Origin: Collinsella aerofaciens
GTDB taxonomy: Bacteria > Actinomycetota > Coriobacteriia > Coriobacteriales > Coriobacteriaceae
Assembly: GCF_902364945.1 (NCBI RefSeq)
Contig: NZ_CABJFS010000001.1
Coordinates: 248,001-312,000, forward strand
Reading direction: 5' to 3'
DNA: 64,000 nt
The notes under the pieces are model-generated. The model searched no databases and was not told the DNA's origin. It saw only the letters and a list, made by a program, of their open reading frames with translations. A program made the position numbers and the translations under genes. The first letter of the stretch is position 1. Each line of letters starts with the position of its first letter. Below are positions 32,967-40,558 of this stretch, piece after piece.

Positions 32967-33205
32967 CGCATATTATGTCGATAATCCAGCGGCAGCAGAA
33001 ACCACTGGTTAAGAACTAAGGAAACTACCATGAGAAGACTCCTTCCCGTCTTGCCTTGACCGCCGCGCATCTCGCCGGTGCGCTCACCGGTGCCCCAGCC
33101 CGCGCCGCTGCGACCACCCTTCTCAAGTTGTCGGCCTGTCCGATGTGATCGGACGGGCTTCTTGGTGGGTATCATGGTTGAACGATCATGAGGAGGTTTC
33201 CCTAC
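32967..33205 (+). other. Intergenic stretch with possible degraded short frame
   Basis: No intact gene. An ATG at 33030 behind AAGGAAA opens a nine-codon frame (MRRLLPVLP); a frame change near its end would give a further hydrophobic, codon-biased run (LTAAHLAGALTGAPARAAA) ending before 33150, like the start of a decayed exported protein. A small hairpin GTCCGAT/ATCGGAC lies at about 33137-33153. The decay reading is weak. Confidence 0.3.
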
Positions 33206-33973
33206 ATGGAATTGTTTGAGCCAATTCTTCATTTCTTTGCACAACGATGGGTCCACAACATCATCTGGGCAGGTATCTTGGCTATCGGCACCGCCGTTGC
33301 CGCCAAGGTCGCGTCCAAGACCCTGCACCACCTGCTTAGCCGCGACGACAACCCACTCCCTTCATCAAGCATCTTCATCAACATCGCGCGCGCCGTCATA
33401 TGGACGATCGGCGGCAGCTTTATCCTCGACAACTGCTTTGGCATTAATGCAAACGCCCTCGTCGCCGCTCTTGGCGTCGGCGGCATCGCCATCTCACTCG
33501 GCTTTCAGGACACGCTTTCAAACCTTATCGGCGGTATGCAGGTTACGTTTATGGGCATCATCAAGCCCGGCGACAATATCGAAGTCGGCGGCGTGTCGGG
33601 CGTGGTCCAAGATATCACCTGGCGCCATACGACCATCGAAGATGCCTGCGGGCAGACCATCATCGTCCCCAATTCAAACATCTCCAAGAACACGCTCGTC
33701 CACCTCATGCCCTTTGGACGCGTGGCCGTCCCCGTTGCCGTAAAGGACACGTCCAAGTGGGCCTCGTTGGACGCGCTGGCAGATGAGCTTACCGACGCCA
33801 CCAAGGCCGCGGTGCTTCCCATCTCTGGCTTTGACAAGGAGCCGTACGTGCTCTTTAGCGAGATCGGCGACTTTGGCGTCAAGGGCAAAATCATCTTTAT
33901 CGTCAGCGACGATAGCACCACCTTCACGGCAGCCGACGCCTGCATCCGCGCCATCGCCCCCACCATCGCCTAA
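33206..33973 (+). CDS. MscS-type mechanosensitive ion channel
   Basis: 255 residues from ATG 33206 (AGGAGG nine bases upstream). Two to three N-terminal membrane segments; the last is the pore-lining TM3 with the Gly/Ala pattern ALVAALGVGGIAISLGFQDT followed by LSNLIGGMQ, then the beta domain (MGIIKPGDNIEVGGVSGVVQ, ITWRHTTIEDACGQTIIVPN) and a short C-terminal domain. It releases solutes on hypo-osmotic shock. The gene stands alone between two R2/R1 hairpins. Confidence 0.92.
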   Translation: MELFEPILHFFAQRWVHNIIWAGILAIGTAVAAKVASKTLHHLLSRDDNPLPSSSIFINIARAVIWTIGGSFILDNCFGINANALVAALGVGGIAISLGFQDTLSNLIGGMQVTFMGIIKPGDNIEVGGVSGVVQDITWRHTTIEDACGQTIIVPNSNISKNTLVHLMPFGRVAVPVAVKDTSKWASLDALADELTDATKAAVLPISGFDKEPYVLFSEIGDFGVKGKIIFIVSDDSTTFTAADACIRAIAPTIA

Positions 33974-34011
33974 AACCACCGCAAAGGGGACAGGCACCTT
34001 TGTGGTGGTTT
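33972..34011. repeat. Dispersed hairpin repeat R2, copy 2
   Basis: AAAACCACCGCAAAGG/CCTTTGTGGTGGTTT around GGACAGGCA; overlaps the mscS stop codon and probably terminates that transcript. Confidence 0.85.
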
Positions 34012-34067
34012 CGCATCGTGGTACCATGGTTCATATCGTTGTTTAAACGACTAAGGGAGTAGACACC

Positions 34068-35990
34068 ATGGAAGAGGCCTATCGTCAAGCGCGCAAGCGC
34101 GGCGAACAGGGACGCCGTCGCGCCATCAGCCAAAGCGAGCATCCATATCTTACGGACCTCGACAGCTTGGTCGCCCAGCTTCCCTGCGGGCAGCGCGAGA
34201 ACATCGGCCTGCGGGACATTCCGCTCGAAATGGTCGTCGGCACGGTTACCAAAGGTCGCCAGTCCGCCTTTTCGTGTAACTTTATGCCGCTGCTCCCCTG
34301 GAATACCGAATTCGCCCGCAAATGGTCCAACCTCTACGATATCCAAATCTCCGAGGGCTACCGCGACCCCATCATCGTCACCGAGTTCATGCACCGCTTT
34401 TACGTCCAAGAGGGCAACAAGCGTGTCAGCGTCCTCAAATTCCTTGACGCTCCGACGGTTTCGGCCAAGGTGACGCGTCTGTACCCCGGTAAGCGGGATT
34501 CCGTCGAGAGCCGCCTGTACGGTGAGTTCTGCGCGTTTTGGCGCGTCTGCCCCCTGTACGAGATTGAGTTTTCGCGCGAGGGCAGCTACGAGATGCTTGC
34601 CAAAATGCTCGGCCAAGATCTTGTCGAAAAATGGCCTCAAAAGAAGGTCGACTACCTACGTCACACCTTCCTGCTCTTTAAGCGCGCCTATCTTCGCGCG
34701 GGCGGCGACCACTTGGACATTACGCCTGCCGATGCCATGCTCGTCTACCTCAACGTCTACAACCAGGACCGTCTGCTGGATACGCCGACGGATATCGTCG
34801 TCAACCGTCTGTGCAAGATTTGGCGCGAGCTTGTCATTGCCGGCAAAAGCGACGAGGACAAAGTCGATCTTGTCGAAGCGCCGCAGCCCAACGAGAAAGA
34901 GGGCGCACCGACAAAAGCTACCTCGGGCGTGCTCAACTTCTTTATGAGCAAGACCGTCTACTCCACTGCCAATCCCATGCGAATCGCCTTTATCCACGAG
35001 TTTCCCTGTGCCACGTCGAGCTGGGACAGCCTACACGACCAGGGCCGCCGGTATCTTGATGAGCACTTTGGCGGCATCGTGCGCACCGAGGCGTTCGAGG
35101 ACTGCCACGATTCGGACGTGTTCTACGCCGCCGTCGAGACAGCCGTAAAGCACGGGGCGAACGTCATCTTCTCGACCTCACACCGGCTCATGGAATACAC
35201 GCTCAGGGCGTCAGTCGAGTATCCCCAGGTGCGGTTCCTTAACTGCTCAATCGGCCTTCCCCACCAAAGCGTCCGCTCGTACTTTGGAAAGATGTACGAG
35301 GCCAAGTTCCTACTGGGCGCCCTTGCCGCCAGCATGGCCGACAACCACCGTATTGGCTACCATGCGTCGGTCTTCGCCTCGGGCGCGCTGAGCGAAATCA
35401 ACGCCTTCGCTATCGGTGCCTCGCTGCTCGACCCTCGTGCGCAGATTATCCTCACTTGGGGAGATGTTCCCGCCGGCGGTCTTGCCGAAGCCATGTGTCG
35501 CGAGGGCGTGAGCGTCATGACCGGCGCCGATATGTCCAAGTCTCTCGAGGACCCCACCGCCTACGGGCTTCACCGTCTGGTAAACGGCAAGGAAATTACC
35601 GGTATTGCTATGCCGGTATGGAACTGGGGCCGTTACTACGAACTCATCGTACGCAGCCTACTGCACGGCACATGGGACGAGACCGCCGATGACCAGCAGG
35701 TGCACGCCGTCAACTACTGGTACGGTATGAGCTCCGGCGTCATCGATATTCGCTACGCTCCGGGCCTACCCTATCAGACGCGTAAACTTGTGCAGCTGCT
35801 TCGCAACGGCATTGTCGAGGGCTCCATCAACCCATTTGGCGGCGAGCTCCACAGCCAGGACGGCGTGGTTCAGATTGAGGGCTTCCCTCCCCTGCCGAGT
35901 ACGCAGATTGTCGAGATGAACTGGCTGGCTGACAACGTTATAGGCTCGATTCCGCAGCTCGATAACGAGCCGGAGGTCCGTGCCCTATGA
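34068..35990 (+). CDS. ParB-like N-terminal domain fused to a BMP/PBP1 binding domain
   Basis: 640 residues, no signal peptide or lipobox. Residues about 50-130 resemble a ParB/Srx-type domain (GLRDIPLEMVVGTVTKGRQS, then GYRDPIIVTEFMHRFYVQEG, NKRVSVLKFLDAP); 130-290 are helical. From about 300 (NPMRIAFIHEFPCATSSWDS) to 600 it follows the basic membrane protein (BMP) periplasmic-binding fold, with GANVIFSTSHRLMEYTLRAS, LLGALAASMADNHRIGYHAS and SGVIDIRYAPGLPYQTRKLV. BMP proteins normally bind nucleosides outside the cell; here the domain should be cytoplasmic, suggesting a nucleoside or nucleotide sensor. It overlaps the following phosphoesterase by 4 bp. Confidence 0.78.
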   Translation: MEEAYRQARKRGEQGRRRAISQSEHPYLTDLDSLVAQLPCGQRENIGLRDIPLEMVVGTVTKGRQSAFSCNFMPLLPWNTEFARKWSNLYDIQISEGYRDPIIVTEFMHRFYVQEGNKRVSVLKFLDAPTVSAKVTRLYPGKRDSVESRLYGEFCAFWRVCPLYEIEFSREGSYEMLAKMLGQDLVEKWPQKKVDYLRHTFLLFKRAYLRAGGDHLDITPADAMLVYLNVYNQDRLLDTPTDIVVNRLCKIWRELVIAGKSDEDKVDLVEAPQPNEKEGAPTKATSGVLNFFMSKTVYSTANPMRIAFIHEFPCATSSWDSLHDQGRRYLDEHFGGIVRTEAFEDCHDSDVFYAAVETAVKHGANVIFSTSHRLMEYTLRASVEYPQVRFLNCSIGLPHQSVRSYFGKMYEAKFLLGALAASMADNHRIGYHASVFASGALSEINAFAIGASLLDPRAQIILTWGDVPAGGLAEAMCREGVSVMTGADMSKSLEDPTAYGLHRLVNGKEITGIAMPVWNWGRYYELIVRSLLHGTWDETADDQQVHAVNYWYGMSSGVIDIRYAPGLPYQTRKLVQLLRNGIVEGSINPFGGELHSQDGVVQIEGFPPLPSTQIVEMNWLADNVIGSIPQLDNEPEVRAL

Positions 35991-36697
35991 ATATCCTAGC
36001 CATTGCCGATGTAGAGGAGCGATGCCTGTGGGAGTGCTTTCGCAAGGAGCGCTTTGAGGACGTTGACCTGATTCTATCCGCAGGCGACCTGGATCCGGAC
36101 TATCTTGAGTTTTTGGTCACTGTCATCAACAAACCGCTTGTGTACGTTCGTGGCAACCACGACGACCGCTACGCGCGCCATGCACCGGGCGGGTGCATTT
36201 GTGTTGAGGACAGCGTATATGTGTACCGAGGTATTCGCATTGCGGGTCTGGGCGGTTCCATGCGCTACCGCGACGGCGCGAACATGTATACCGAGCGCGA
36301 GATGGCAAAACGCATGCGCAAGCTATCGCGAAAAATCGCACTGGTAGACGGATGCGATATTCTACTTACCCATGCACCCGTCGCAGGCATGGGCGACCTG
36401 GACGACCTGCCGCATCGAGGATTCGAGTGCTTTAATGCGGCTCTTGAGTCTTGGGGTCCCGACTATATGATTCACGGGCATGTGCACCAAAGCTACGGCC
36501 CCAACTTTCAACGCGAGCGCCAACACCCATGCGGAACGAAGATTGTCAACGCCTGCGGCTATACCAAGATCGAAATTGACGAGGCGCGCTACCCCACGCG
36601 CGGTTGGAAGGCCGCTTGGCTCAACTCGCAAACCATGCGCCGCGAGCTCAAACGCCACGAAGCAATCGAGTCTTCAACCGCCAGAACCCCCTGGTAA
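35987..36697 (+). CDS. Calcineurin-like metallophosphoesterase
   Basis: 236 residues. Metal-binding motifs in order: DVE near residue 8 (the usual D-x-H has Glu in place of His), SAGDLDPDYLEFL (about 31), RGNHDDRYARH (about 55), LLTHAPVAGMG (about 125) and IHGHVHQSYG (about 160). The enzyme family cleaves phosphodi- or monoesters, including cyclic nucleotides. ATGA overlap with the ParB-like/BMP gene shows translational coupling, so the substrate may relate to the ligand of that sensor (inference). A terminator follows. Confidence 0.88.
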   Translation: MNILAIADVEERCLWECFRKERFEDVDLILSAGDLDPDYLEFLVTVINKPLVYVRGNHDDRYARHAPGGCICVEDSVYVYRGIRIAGLGGSMRYRDGANMYTEREMAKRMRKLSRKIALVDGCDILLTHAPVAGMGDLDDLPHRGFECFNAALESWGPDYMIHGHVHQSYGPNFQRERQHPCGTKIVNACGYTKIEIDEARYPTRGWKAAWLNSQTMRRELKRHEAIESSTARTPW

Positions 36698-36705
36698 CTG
36701 CCAAC

Positions 36706-36744
36706 AACCACCACGAAGGGGATAGGCACCTTTATGGTGGTTTT
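36706..36744. repeat. Dispersed hairpin repeat R2, copy 3
   Basis: AACCACCACGAAGGGG and CACCTTTATGGTGGTTTT ends. The following 21 bases (36745-36765, GCTGACTCGTCCGACCTGTC) are repeated after copy 4 at 38761, so the repeat unit extends beyond the hairpin. Confidence 0.85.
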
Positions 36745-36809
36745 GCTGACTCGTCCGACCTGTCCATCACGGTGCTTGTGTAATTAACGAGAACACTCAT
36801 TGTTTTGTA

Positions 36810-36838
36810 AGGACGGCGCTCACGTGCCGTCTTTTTTT
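36810..36838 (+). terminator. Terminator after the BMP/phosphoesterase operon
   Basis: Stem GACGGC/GCCGTC with a short loop, followed by seven T residues. Confidence 0.9.
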
Positions 36839-36929
36839 GTCAACTTATGCAGTCTCGACCGTGTTGTATGTAGAGGGACCTCGCGAGACGCCTTCCCTAT
36901 ATCCACCACGACCAATTGGAGGTGACACT

Positions 36930-37490
36930 ATGCCTGCACGCCGTAACCGCAATAGCACGCTCCGATGCGATGCCGATCAGATCGAGCGGGAAGCAAAGCG
37001 CTTGGTCGACACGTATTCCGACCTCATCCTTCGATTGTGCTATTCGGCCCTTGGATCCGCTGACGACGCTCAAGACATCTGCCAGGACACGCTGATCAAG
37101 ATTCTCCAACGCACTCAACCGTTCGACTCGCTCGAACACGAACGTGCTTGGGTGATCCGAGTCGCACTGAACGCATGTCGCGATATCGGCCGTACGCACG
37201 CGAATCACCCGGTTGTCGACCTCGATTCGCTCCCCGATTTCTGCGCACCCGTAACACATACCGAGCAAGAATTCGCGCAACGCGACTGCGCCATTCTTTC
37301 CGCTGTCACGGCCCTGCCTCAAGCACAGCGCATCGCCATCTTTTTGCACTACTACGCAGGCATGAGCATCAGGGAAATCGCAGACGCCGTTCACGCGACG
37401 CCAGCTGCAACCGCCCAGCACCTTAGCCGCGGACGTGCGTCACTTCGGCTTTCCTTGAAAGGAGACCACAATGACTACGAATTCGAATGA
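36930..37490 (+). CDS. ECF-type RNA polymerase sigma factor, second pair
   Basis: 186 residues from ATG 36930 behind TTGGAGG; the frame extends 31 codons further without a ribosome site. Region 2: LVDTYSDLILRLCYSALGSA, DDAQDICQDTLIKILQ, ERAWVIRVALNACRDIGR; region 4: ALPQAQRIAIFLHYYAGMSI, REIADAVHATPAATAQHLSR. It is close in architecture to the sigma gene at 1397-1915. Its 3' end overlaps the anti-sigma gene by 20 bp. Confidence 0.88.
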   Translation: MPARRNRNSTLRCDADQIEREAKRLVDTYSDLILRLCYSALGSADDAQDICQDTLIKILQRTQPFDSLEHERAWVIRVALNACRDIGRTHANHPVVDLDSLPDFCAPVTHTEQEFAQRDCAILSAVTALPQAQRIAIFLHYYAGMSIREIADAVHATPAATAQHLSRGRASLRLSLKGDHNDYEFE

Positions 37491-38601
37491 CTATCGCCAC
37501 GCCCTGGAGCACATTTCGTTTACCGATAATGCGAAGCAGCACATGGCAAACTCGATTGCTCAGTCCGTCGCCTCGAGCGATGCGGCGACCGCTCAAAGCA
37601 ACTTTAATGGCACGCGACGCAAGCCGCGCATCGCCCGCCATCCCGTAAGAACAGTCGCTCGCATTGCCGCTGTAACGGCAGTCCTCGCTATCGTCATTGG
37701 AGGCGCTGGCACGGCTATGGCAACAGGCGTCCTGCCGCTTCCTTCTGACATGCTTTCCGACATCTTTGACGGACCTGCTTCTCAAACCGAGATCATCGAC
37801 CGTATTGGCCGGCCCGTCGGTGCTAGCTGCTCCAACAACGGAGTCACCGTGACCGCCGACGCCATCATGGGCGACAAGGATATGGTTACCATCGCCTATA
37901 CGCTTACGTTCGACGATCCCGCTGCCCTGAAAAAGCTTTCCGAGCCGGGCGAGAACGGAACTATCGCCGGAAGTGTCGATGGAAACGTATACGTTGATGG
38001 CGAGCATGGCGGCCAAGGCCAATCATGGCTCATTGACAAGAACCCCAATGACTCCAGCATTCAATACTTTGCACAGTTCAGCGTTGAATCACCCGGCCTT
38101 ATGGGCAGGACCGTCCGCACGCATATCAACTCTCTCGTTGTGCCACGTGCTGGCAAAGAGCTTCCCGAGTATAAGAAAATACTTACGGGCCCATGGGATC
38201 TTAAGTTCCAGCTGAATTACGAAGATACATCCGTTACGATTCCCGCGCCCAAATCGGTCAACTTTAACGGCACCAAGGCGACGATTCAAGAGGCCACCGT
38301 ATCCTGCGTTGGCGTTTCAGTCCGCTACAACATAGATCGTTCCATCGAACACGACAACAACAGCGGCAAGATGTCTCAAAACATGGAGGAGTCTATGGAT
38401 GCCGTTGGCAACATACCCCTCATCGTGACGTTCAAAGACGGTCATGTTGAGGACGCAACCAGCCACAGCGGCTATTTCGCAAATAAACTGGATAACGGCA
38501 CCACTGATGTCCACAAGACCTGGCCGTTCTCGCAAGTTTGTGACACAGACAAGATTGCAAGCGTACAAATTGGCGATACGGTCATTCCCATGAATTCGTA
38601 A
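37471..38601 (+). CDS. Membrane-anchored anti-sigma factor, DUF4179-like
   Basis: 376 residues, ATG with AAGGAG upstream inside the sigma gene's 3' end. N-terminal 55 residues are polar and basic, one membrane segment follows (about 60-84, AAVTAVLAIVIGGAGTAMAT), then an exterior domain of about 290 residues with SNNGVTVTADAIMGDKDMVT and IAYTLTFDDP, the DUF4179 look. Same order and design as the pair at 370-1915, where the sequence is clearly different, so the two pairs are paralogous systems rather than a recent duplication. Signal unknown. Confidence 0.72.
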   Translation: MTTNSNDYRHALEHISFTDNAKQHMANSIAQSVASSDAATAQSNFNGTRRKPRIARHPVRTVARIAAVTAVLAIVIGGAGTAMATGVLPLPSDMLSDIFDGPASQTEIIDRIGRPVGASCSNNGVTVTADAIMGDKDMVTIAYTLTFDDPAALKKLSEPGENGTIAGSVDGNVYVDGEHGGQGQSWLIDKNPNDSSIQYFAQFSVESPGLMGRTVRTHINSLVVPRAGKELPEYKKILTGPWDLKFQLNYEDTSVTIPAPKSVNFNGTKATIQEATVSCVGVSVRYNIDRSIEHDNNSGKMSQNMEESMDAVGNIPLIVTFKDGHVEDATSHSGYFANKLDNGTTDVHKTWPFSQVCDTDKIASVQIGDTVIPMNS

Positions 38602-38718
38602 CGCTACGCGGCTCGTATATGCACCCGGTTCCGCACTTCGCGTCTAAAGATGCGCTGTCATCGAGCAGCGTGAGCGCAAGGCCGCCCGTATGGTCGGCTG
38701 GGAACACCTCGTTGCGCT

Positions 38719-38760
38719 AAAAACCACCACGAAGGGGACCGGCACCTTTGTGGTGGTTTT
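38719..38760. repeat. Dispersed hairpin repeat R2, copy 4
   Basis: AAAACCACCACGAAGGGG with CACCTTTGTGGTGGTTTT; probably terminates the anti-sigma transcript. The downstream 21 bases match those after copy 3. Confidence 0.85.
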
Positions 38761-38790
38761 GCTGACTCGTCCGACCTGTCCCAACGGTTT

Positions 38791-38927
38791 GTCTCAATCT
38801 GTAACAGGTAGGGCCCAAATAATCGGTTAGCTGTTACAGATCGAGACAGACCACGGATGCTCAGCCGAAAATCTCAATCTGTAACAGGTAGGAACGATTT
38901 TGCCCCTTAGATGTTACAGATTGAGAT
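38791..38927. repeat. Regular alternating 17-bp repeat array, locus 1
   Basis: Four 17-bp repeats in alternating orientation at 38791-38807, 38831-38847, 38871-38887 and 38911-38927 (consensus RTCTCAATCTGTAACAG and its complement). The three intervals are each exactly 23 bp with different sequence, so the period is 40 bp. An identical layout exists at 49471-49607. It fills the gap between the anti-sigma gene and the leuB remnant. Confidence 0.88.
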
Positions 38928-38952
38928 ATTTGACAGCTTGAATCGGCATCGC

Positions 38953-39592
38953 CTACAGCGCGGCGACGACCTTGTCGCCCATCGTCGTGGTGCCGAGGAT
39001 CTTATCTGCCGGGGTGTTGACATCGGCGATGTCACGGGTGCGCCAGCCCTCGTCGAGCACGCGCGCCACGGCGCTCTCGATCCACGCGGCTTGCTCGCCC
39101 ATGTCGAGCGCGTAGGTCAGCAGCATCGCCACCGACAAGATTTGAGCCAGCGGATTGGCCACGCCGAGCCCCGCGATGTCAGGAGCGCTGCCAGCGCTCG
39201 GCCCAAACAGCGATACGCCATCATCCAGCGAGGCAGAGGCAAGCATACCGAGCGATCCGGTAATCTGAGCCGCCTCATCGGACAGGATGTCGCCGAACAT
39301 GTTCTCCGTCACCACGACGTCAAAGTCTGCCGGTCGACTGATGAGCTGCATGGCGGCGTTGTCGACGAGCAGGTCCTCAAGCTCCACGTCGGAGTACTCC
39401 TCGTCTTGCACGCGATGCACGATCTCGCGCCACATGCGGCTCGTCTCCAGCACGTTGCGCTTATCAACGCTCGTCACCTTGCCGCGACGTTTGCGCGCCG
39501 CCTCAAATGCCTGGCGCGCAATGCGCTCAATCTCGTACTCGCGATACTCCATCACGTCGACCGCACGCTGACCGGCCGCACCCGCAGCGCCC
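38953..39592 (-). pseudogene. leuB: leuB remnant (3-isopropylmalate dehydrogenase C-terminal part)
   Basis: Only about the last 205 codons remain. Recognisable: [80 protein letters not shown], and [20 protein letters not shown]. The normal YEP-(I/V)-HGS stretch before SAPDIAG reads FGPSAGS, so decay has begun. The N-terminal half, with most of the NAD and substrate site, is missing and replaced by a leuA remnant in another frame (join at about 39571-39593). The protein could not be a functional dehydrogenase. Confidence 0.85.
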
Positions 39593-40159
39593 GCGCAGGT
39601 CACGGATGCGGGCGCCAAAGTCCCACGGCATGTTGTAGCCCATCGTATCGGGGATGTTCACGACCGTGGCACCGGCCTTTACGGCCGCCTCGATAATGCG
39701 CACCAGAAACTCCTGATCGGAGCGGCCGGCATCCTCGGCATAAAACTCAACATCGTCAACGAACTTGCGAGCATGTTTGACGGCATGGATCGCTCACTCA
39801 ATTGCCCTTTCCTCAGTCATATGGAGCTTGTCGCGCAGGTGACTGGTGCTCACACCCAGCCCTGTATGGATACGGGGCCTCTGGGCCGTTTTGAGCGCCT
39901 CTGCAGCCACTTCGATATCCCTGTCGACAGCGCGCGTCAGGCCGCATACCGTGCATCGGTCGCCCGCAATCTTGCCAATCTCCTGTACGGAGCGAAAGTC
40001 ACCAGGACTCGAGATGGGAAAGCCCGCCTCGATAACGTCCACGTTCATGCGCACCAGCTGGCGGGCGATGAAGAGCTTTTCCTCGGTATTCATGCTGGCG
40101 CCCGGCGACTGCTCACCGTCGCACAGGGTGGCGTCAAAGATTGTGATTTTGCGGCTTAT
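39593..40159 (-). pseudogene. leuA: leuA remnant (2-isopropylmalate synthase N-terminal part)
   Basis: Translation reads [68 protein letters not shown], then after an in-frame TGA at 39796-39794 it continues in the same frame with [20 protein letters not shown] and INIPD-type [13 protein letters not shown] before leuB begins. Three lesions: ATA at the start position five bases after AGGAGG (40159-40157), Cys for the catalytic Arg of TLRDGEQ, and the TGA where Trp is expected. All are consistent with single G:C to A:T changes. The C-terminal regulatory part, leuC and leuD are absent. Confidence 0.88.
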
Positions 40160-40224
40160 ATGTTCCTCCTGATTGACCGTTTTATGACAGATGGCTTTCA
40201 GGAGAGAGAGAAGGCCTAGAGATA

Positions 40225-40284
40225 GAAAAATACCCGTGTCGCTCATCACGCCTGAAAGCGGCAGACGATAGCGCACCCGGGTAC
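40225..40284 (-). terminator. Leucine attenuator terminator
   Basis: Minus-strand hairpin with ends TACCCG/CGGGTA and inner CTGCC/GGCG stems, then TTTTT. It lies between the leader peptide and the leuA remnant, the position of a transcription attenuator. Confidence 0.75.
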
Positions 40285-40312
40285 AACAAATCGTTATAGC
40301 GAGATTACAACC

Positions 40313-40372
40313 CTAGCGCGCTATCCAATCTAGTAGCGCTAGGCCTAGGAGCTGTTGCGTGTTCTTAAACAT
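40313..40372 (-). CDS. leuL: Leucine operon leader peptide
   Basis: 19 residues, MFKNTQQLLGLALLDWIAR, ATG 40372 with AAGGGAG six bases upstream. Five leucine codons lie within ten, four of them CTA, which is rare in this genome, so ribosome stalling on leucine shortage is plausible. A terminator hairpin follows at 40225-40284. This is the classical attenuation layout: stalling frees an antiterminator. The regulated genes behind it are now remnants. Confidence 0.85.
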   Translation of the reverse strand: MFKNTQQLLGLALLDWIAR

Positions 40373-40397
40373 GTTGGGCTCCCTTCGGCCTCGGGTA

Positions 40398-40426
40398 GTA
40401 CTACATCGCGCTAAAGTACAACACAA
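40398..40426 (-). promoter_or_regulatory. Candidate leu leader promoter
   Basis: Minus strand TTGTGT (40426-40421) and TAGTAC (40403-40398) with 17-bp spacing, about 25 bases before the leader peptide start. Confidence 0.5.
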
Positions 40427-40428
40427 GT

Positions 40429-40468
40429 AAAACCACCACAAGGGTGCCTGTCCCCTTCGTGGTGGTTT
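40429..40468. repeat. Dispersed hairpin repeat R2, copy 5
   Basis: AAACCACCACAAGGG with CCCCTTCGTGGTGGTTT; inverted relative to copies 2-4. It lies between the leu promoter and the rplA terminator. Confidence 0.85.
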
Positions 40469-40472
40469 CGTT

Positions 40473-40518
40473 GACTCAAAAGCAAGAGACCCGGTCCTGC
40501 ACAAGGCAGAACCGGGTT
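40473..40518 (-). terminator. Terminator after rplA
   Basis: Stem ACCCGGT/ACCGGGT extended by CTGC/GCAG, with CTCTTGCTTTT after it on the minus strand. Confidence 0.8.
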
Positions 40519-40558
40519 TCTTTAGCAATGCTTGCTTTGCTCAGGCAGTAACTAAAAG

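Noticed and set aside
36839..36929. ECF self-promoter before the second sigma gene
   Set aside because: An AACTT-like -35 is present but no matching -10 at suitable spacing could be fixed.
38791..38927. CRISPR array
   Set aside because: Repeats alternate in orientation, are only 17 bp with 23-bp intervals, number four, and no cas genes are present.
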